A DNA stretch of 42,860 nucleotides from a virus, in the IMG/VR virus record IMGVR_UViG_3300028920_000131, positions 1 through 42,860 of that record; one strand, given 5' to 3'. Position 1 is the first letter of the stretch, and the number at the start of each line of letters is the position of its first letter. The notes under the pieces are model-generated. The model did no database searches, was not told where the DNA came from, and worked only from the letters and a program-made list of their open reading frames with translations. Made by a program: the position numbers and the translations under genes. Below, piece by piece: positions 39,457-42,860 of the stretch.

Positions 39457-39805
39457 ATCAACCGAATACACACCCATTACGCCTAAAAATTTTCGTGAGA
39501 AACTTAAAGGCCTTGCTTCGTTATTTAGGGACATATTGTGGCTTGCGACAACGGCATTTGCTTTTATTCTTTTTGCTAGTAATAGCTGGTTTGCTTTTAA
39601 ATCTGCACACATTATTGCGATTATTGAAGACCTCACCAGTGCAATCGAAGTCAACGCAGCTAATATTAGCTATTGCCGACAGAATTATGAGCATATTCAG
39701 GAGGTTGTGGAAATTTATATAAAGGAAGATAGGAAGAATACGGAGATAGTCAAAGAAAATATATCTGAGATCAATGGGTATTTGAGAGGAATAGAGAATA
39801 GGTAG
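39440..39805 (+). CDS. Single-pass membrane protein, lysis region (121 aa)
   Basis: A basic N-terminus is followed by one membrane segment (residues 31-52, LWLATTAFAFILFASNSWFA) and a long acidic helical ectodomain. The form is spanin- or holin-accessory-like. The ATG is within the A-rich overlap. Followed by the endolysin gene. Confidence 0.6.
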   Translation: MAKKNKSTEYTPITPKNFREKLKGLASLFRDILWLATTAFAFILFASNSWFAFKSAHIIAIIEDLTSAIEVNAANISYCRQNYEHIQEVVEIYIKEDRKNTEIVKENISEINGYLRGIENR

Positions 39806-39840
39806 ACTGGTTACACATTTATCTATGTTGGTGACGGGGG

Positions 39841-39846
39841 TATAAT
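39841..39846 (+). promoter_or_regulatory. Promoter of endolysin gene
   Basis: TATAAT (39841-39846) with a weak TTTATC -35 (39818-39823), 17-bp spacer. Leader of about 45 bases before ATG 39897, with only a weak GAAAG ribosome binding site. Confidence 0.5.
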
Positions 39847-39896
39847 TAGAATATAAACAAGGTTACAAAAGCTAGAAAACTAATTGAAAGACTAGT

Positions 39897-40928
39897 ATGA
39901 GATTAAAGCTAAAAAATGAATATGGACAACGAGATAATCGCTGGGCTAATGTTTTACTTGGTTATAATAAGAACACTCTTTATAATATTGGAGGATGGGG
40001 ATGTTTAATTACTTCCTTAGGAAATTATGTTGGAAAGACCCCCATTGAAGTTAATGATATTCTTAAAGCGAACGGTGGCTTTACTGCTAACTCTGGTAAT
40101 TTTATATGGAGTCATTGTCGTGATTTGGGGCTTGCACAAACATATCAATCACCTTATTATTCTGGGCCAGTAACCAGTCAGGGGCTTTCTAAGATGAAAT
40201 CCCTTTTAGATCAGGGTTTGCCATTGCTAACCCATGTAGACTTTGATCCGAGAGATCCCGATGATGACATGCACTGGTTATTGGTAATTGGATATGAAAA
40301 TGACGACTTCTTTGCTTTTGATCCTTGGACTGCTACTCACATTAACTTGGATGTTTATGGTGGCAGTGCAGCGAGGGCTGTTTTAGAGTTTAGGGCTTAT
40401 GATAAAAAGTTAGAAAAGGAAGGAAGTACAATCTCCATTGAACAAGGCTTGTTTGAAAAGCTAGTTAGCAAGTCAGCCAAGTATGATGAGTTTGTAAAAA
40501 TGGGATTTAGCGATCCCATGCAAATTGAAAATCAGATTGCCAAATTAAATAAAAACAAAGAAGAAGTCCAAAAACAGAATCAGGCACTAGAAGATTTGCT
40601 TACTAAGCGCAATGAGGAGGTTGAGGAGCTAAAAAAAGAGCTTTCACTAGCAAATAGTGCAAAAACTAATCTACAAGAAAGTGCAAAATCACTATCCAGA
40701 GAATTATCGTCTATTAGAGTCGAGCTAGCAGAGTCTACCTCAGATAATAACAGGCTAAAAAGCTCTCTAGGCAGGTGTAATAACAGATTAGCAGAAGCGA
40801 AAGAGGAAATTGGCAAGCTAAATGACTATATTAAAGACTTAGTTGAAAATGGTGGTTGTGAAAATGTGGTTGTTGAGCCGATATTTGAAAGATTTATAAA
40901 TTGGATTAAAAAAATGTTAAAGAAATGA
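39897..40928 (+). CDS. C39-like cysteine peptidase endolysin with coiled coil (343 aa)
   Basis: Residues 1-165 match Peptidase_C39-like folds: GGWGCLITSLG (catalytic C36), MHWLLVIGY (H125) and AFDPW (D141). Residues 190-310 are a long coiled coil, and the last 20 are basic with hydrophobic residues (FERFINWIKKMLKK). The peptidase probably cuts peptide cross-links at lysis, with the coil or tail anchoring it. A holin-like gene lies downstream. Confidence 0.75.
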   Translation: MRLKLKNEYGQRDNRWANVLLGYNKNTLYNIGGWGCLITSLGNYVGKTPIEVNDILKANGGFTANSGNFIWSHCRDLGLAQTYQSPYYSGPVTSQGLSKMKSLLDQGLPLLTHVDFDPRDPDDDMHWLLVIGYENDDFFAFDPWTATHINLDVYGGSAARAVLEFRAYDKKLEKEGSTISIEQGLFEKLVSKSAKYDEFVKMGFSDPMQIENQIAKLNKNKEEVQKQNQALEDLLTKRNEEVEELKKELSLANSAKTNLQESAKSLSRELSSIRVELAESTSDNNRLKSSLGRCNNRLAEAKEEIGKLNDYIKDLVENGGCENVVVEPIFERFINWIKKMLKK

Positions 40929-41065
40929 AACTAACTAAATCCAAAAGACGCAAAGATAAGTGGATACTAAATAAAGGTGAATTTGACATAACAGAACTTA
41001 TGGAATTAAAAAACAAAATAGAAGATATCTTGGAGCGTGAGTCCCAAGAGTCTGTAAAACAATGA
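40925..41065 (+). CDS. Small basic protein (46 aa)
   Basis: MKLTKSKRRKDKWILNKGEF, then a short acidic helix. Coupled on both sides (ATGA). No family. The N-terminal basic patch could bind RNA or membranes. Confidence 0.55.
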   Translation: MKLTKSKRRKDKWILNKGEFDITELMELKNKIEDILERESQESVKQ

Positions 41066-41247
41066 AAAAACTTACAATTACTTATTTTTGCGAAGAAGAT
41101 GATCAAATAGTAAAAACAGACGAAGAGATTATTAAATTGATAAAACCATTTACAGATAAAAATAATCTACAATATGATGGAACATCGTATGGTTTTAAAA
41201 ATAATGACAGAACTCTTTATTATTATAAAAAGAAGGAGAAAAAATGA
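41062..41247 (+). CDS. Small hypothetical protein (61 aa)
   Basis: KKLTITYFCEEDDQIVKTDE, then a basic helix and Lys-rich end. Coupled to both neighbours. No family recognised. Confidence 0.5.
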   Translation: MKKLTITYFCEEDDQIVKTDEEIIKLIKPFTDKNNLQYDGTSYGFKNNDRTLYYYKKKEKK

Positions 41248-41435
41248 AAAAAGCACATCGAGCTAAGTGGCTCAAAAATACCTGGTTATTTTTAAAGCCA
41301 GCATTGGTAGTTTCAGCGATTGCCTTTTTGGGATATCTGTCTGATGCTCTACCACCTGTCGCTGGTGTATTTACACCATTGGCTCTTTACTTAATCAATG
41401 TTGCCATTGACTACTTGAAGAAACAAAGGAAATAG
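41244..41435 (+). CDS. Holin-like membrane protein (63 aa)
   Basis: A basic N-terminus, then two hydrophobic segments (PALVVSAIAFLGYLSDAL and PVAGVFTPLALYLINVAIDY), then a Lys-rich tail. Size and form match small class II holins. Just downstream of the endolysin. A short GGGC/GCCC hairpin (41435-41447) follows. Confidence 0.65.
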   Translation: MKKAHRAKWLKNTWLFLKPALVVSAIAFLGYLSDALPPVAGVFTPLALYLINVAIDYLKKQRK

Positions 41436-41453
41436 GGCAAATAGCCCGATTTT

Positions 41454-41603
41454 ATGTCTCGCATAGAGTCATTTTTGATTAAATTAATCCTGATTCTAAG
41501 GGATATTTTACAAAAATATCGCATCTGGCACTTAAACAGACAGATTGCTAACAACCAAGACCTAGAAACACTAGGCGAAGTTAAAAAATTCAAAGGAACT
41601 TAA
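41454..41603 (+). CDS. Small basic protein (49 aa)
   Basis: An amphipathic helix MSRIESFLIKLILILRDILQ followed by a basic end. Could be membrane-associated. Coupled to the next gene (stop and ATG are one base apart). Confidence 0.5.
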   Translation: MSRIESFLIKLILILRDILQKYRIWHLNRQIANNQDLETLGEVKKFKGT

Positions 41604-41604
41604 A

Positions 41605-41781
41605 ATGTTAGAGAAACCAAGCTATGTAGAGGAAAGCTGGGAAAACTGGAGAGCTACTAAAAAGCGTAAATGGGAGGCGATGGCAGAAAGAGCAGAATCA
41701 GAAGGCTATAGAAAAAGGATAAAGCCAAAAGAAGAAGAAATAGATGTAGACGAAGTGAACAGACAATTATTTGGACTATAA
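41605..41781 (+). CDS. Small charged helical protein (58 aa)
   Basis: Trp-rich, Lys/Glu helical protein (SWENWRATKKRKWEAMAERA). Followed by a terminator. No family recognised. Confidence 0.5.
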   Translation: MLEKPSYVEESWENWRATKKRKWEAMAERAESEGYRKRIKPKEEEIDVDEVNRQLFGL

Positions 41782-41786
41782 AACTA

Positions 41787-41811
41787 AAAGACGGGATAAC
41801 CGTCTTTTTTT
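41787..41811 (+). terminator. Rho-independent terminator
   Basis: AGACGG (41789-41794) pairs with CCGTCT (41800-41805), loop GATAA, then T7. Ends the lysis block. Confidence 0.85.
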
Positions 41812-41821
41812 GTAAGCAAAA

Positions 41822-42136
41822 ATGTCAAGAGAATCTAGGCGAGGTTACGAATTTCCCAAAGGGGTTAGGGAAAGTGCTTGGAGGAAATATAAAAGAGAAA
41901 GTGGAAATGGAGCAAACAGAGAAGATTATGACTTAGATCATATAGCCCCAATATATGCTTGTAGAAGGGCTGGGGTTGATCCTAATTTAGTTAAAGCCCC
42001 AGTAAATGCAAGATATATGAAAAGAAAAGATCATCAAGCCAGAGACCATTTTGATGAAGAAGAAGTCGGAGAGGCAGTGCAAAAATTAAAAAAATTACAA
42101 CCACGATTAATTCCGTGGGATGAGGAGGACTGGTAA
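41822..42136 (+). CDS. HNH-like nuclease (104 aa)
   Basis: DYDLDHIAPIYACRRAG with a downstream APVNARYMKRKDHQAR fits the HNH beta-beta-alpha metal site (DH...N...H). Basic N-terminus. No Shine-Dalgarno is evident 10 bases after the terminator. May support packaging or DNA processing. Confidence 0.65.
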   Translation: MSRESRRGYEFPKGVRESAWRKYKRESGNGANREDYDLDHIAPIYACRRAGVDPNLVKAPVNARYMKRKDHQARDHFDEEEVGEAVQKLKKLQPRLIPWDEEDW

Positions 42137-42330
42137 TGGAAAGACGAGTTATCAGCAGAAGATGGTTAATAGACGGAACTCTGCAAAGAGTTAGACCCCA
42201 AGATCGAGGACACGTTGATAGTACTTGTGATAAATGTGGGTGGGATAAGGATTGGGCGGTAATGGAAGATGGGGAATTGATAGCGATTACTAGCAATAAG
42301 GAAAGAGCTGATCGGTTGGCAAGAGAGTAG
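42136..42330 (+). CDS. Small zinc-binding hypothetical protein (64 aa)
   Basis: Basic N-terminus with a TCDKCGWDKDW motif (CxxC) and an acidic end. Overlaps the HNH-like gene by one base. Converges with the minus-strand gene at 42331. Confidence 0.5.
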   Translation: MERRVISRRWLIDGTLQRVRPQDRGHVDSTCDKCGWDKDWAVMEDGELIAITSNKERADRLARE

Positions 42331-42597
42331 TCACCAAGTATGTCCCTTCTTTTTATCAAAGAGGATTATTTCGTGTTGTTTGTCTTTATCACATCTTGGG
42401 TTGCATATCTGACAGTTCGTGTGGCATTGTCCAGCCCAATACCCTTCTTTCAAAACTGGACAGTAATATCTCTTTTTGTTTCCCAAAATCTTTGTTGGCT
42501 TACTTTTTTTTATTGGTTTTAGCGATCCAGTTAAGTTCCTTTTTTGATTGCGAGTTAAATGTCCGTCTTTAAACTTATTAAAAGCGTACTTGTTCAT
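42331..42597 (-). CDS. Cysteine-rich zinc-binding protein (88 aa)
   Basis: Very basic N-terminal 45 residues, then YYCPVLKEGYWAGQCHTNCQ and ICNPRCDKDKQHE with five or more cysteines and histidines, consistent with one or two zinc knuckles. AGAGGG ribosome binding site. Last gene of the minus block that runs through the ends. Confidence 0.6.
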   Translation of the reverse strand: MNKYAFNKFKDGHLTRNQKRNLTGSLKPIKKSKPTKILGNKKRYYCPVLKEGYWAGQCHTNCQICNPRCDKDKQHEIILFDKKKGHTW

Positions 42598-42623
42598 TCT
42601 ATAATTTCCCTCTTAATATTTAA

Positions 42624-42860
42624 TCATTTCTTAGCCTCATTAAATTCTAACATGGTCATCCAATCATCAAATGGCATAATCACCAAAGGCTTTCTTCTCA
42701 ACCCCTTAATCAACAGGGCTTGATAATCGCCTTTCTTAGCCTCACCTTTGAGCTGATCCATCCATCCCTCTATTTTCTTGATATTACATTGCTTCCCATA
42801 TTTTACCTCAAAACTCCAACCATAAGTACCTTCTATGTCTACGCCCCCGTCTCTAGTTTG
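42624..42860 (-). CDS. PD-(D/E)XK nuclease, C-terminal part (end copy)
   Basis: Continuation of the gene at 1-256 when the ends are joined. Residues through PLVIMPFDDWMTMLEFNEAK to the TGA stop at 42624-42626. The N-terminal codons are cut by the window edge. This copy reads Tyr at residue 44 where the left copy reads Asp. Confidence 0.7.
   Translation of the reverse strand, partial: QTRDGGVDIEGTYGWSFEVKYGKQCNIKKIEGWMDQLKGEAKKGDYQALLIKGLRRKPLVIMPFDDWMTMLEFNEAKK
42698..42860. repeat. Direct terminal repeat, right copy
   Basis: Same 163 bases as 1-163 except for A at 42824 (C at 127). Joining the copies gives a circle of 42,697 bp. Confidence 0.95.

Overview
The window looks like one complete genome of a short-tailed (podovirus-like) tailed phage, or a circular assembly of it. 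Bases 1-163 recur at 42698-42860 with a single mismatch, so the unit length is about 42,697 bp. The DNA is AT-rich and uses ordinary stop codons (TAA, TAG and TGA all end genes sensibly). The host cannot be named from the sequence. At least eleven genes have a TATAAT-type -10 box only 6-8 nt before the ATG, which suggests leaderless mRNAs. Others have normal Shine-Dalgarno sites, so the host must translate both kinds. No integrase, DNA polymerase, helicase, primase or RNA polymerase was recognised.

Layout: (1) 42624-1756 (through the ends), minus strand: small genes including a PD-(D/E)XK nuclease, with a strongly structured non-coding segment at 1281-1585. (2) 1785-1848: divergent promoters sharing GTCATGAC palindromes. 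(3) 1855-30233, plus strand: large terminase, portal, scaffold, capsid, two paralogous decoration-type proteins, a glycan-enzyme cluster, three proteins with long Ser-Pro repeats, adaptor, beta-propeller tail protein, beta-helix tailspike, three ejection-type proteins and a lytic transglycosylase. There is no tape measure or tail tube gene, which fits a podovirus. (4) 30561-31080: a roughly 520-base non-coding region full of inverted repeats and ending in a large H-type pseudoknot. (5) 30223-37270, minus strand: about 25 small early-type genes (RecB/Cas4-like nuclease, HNH nuclease, zinc-ribbon proteins, a DUF2829/Tad2-like protein) from a consensus promoter at 37318-37346. (6) 37724-42330, plus strand: RHH regulator, short NDP-sugar dehydrogenase, small-terminase-like protein, membrane proteins, C39-like endolysin, holin-like protein and an HNH-like protein.

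The most striking feature is at 8994-21986. Six glycosyltransferases, two sulfotransferases and two SAM methyltransferases lie between and beside three proteins carrying long, regular [AVIL]-S-P-S repeats that resemble mucin stalks. The window also has a nucleotide-sugar dehydrogenase. My leading hypothesis is that the phage makes a glycosylated, sulfated, mucin-like surface coat or fibre. Other items worth following are the pseudoknotted RNA candidate, the shared promoter palindromes, the widespread leaderless signal, and boxA-like repeated leader elements in the early operon.
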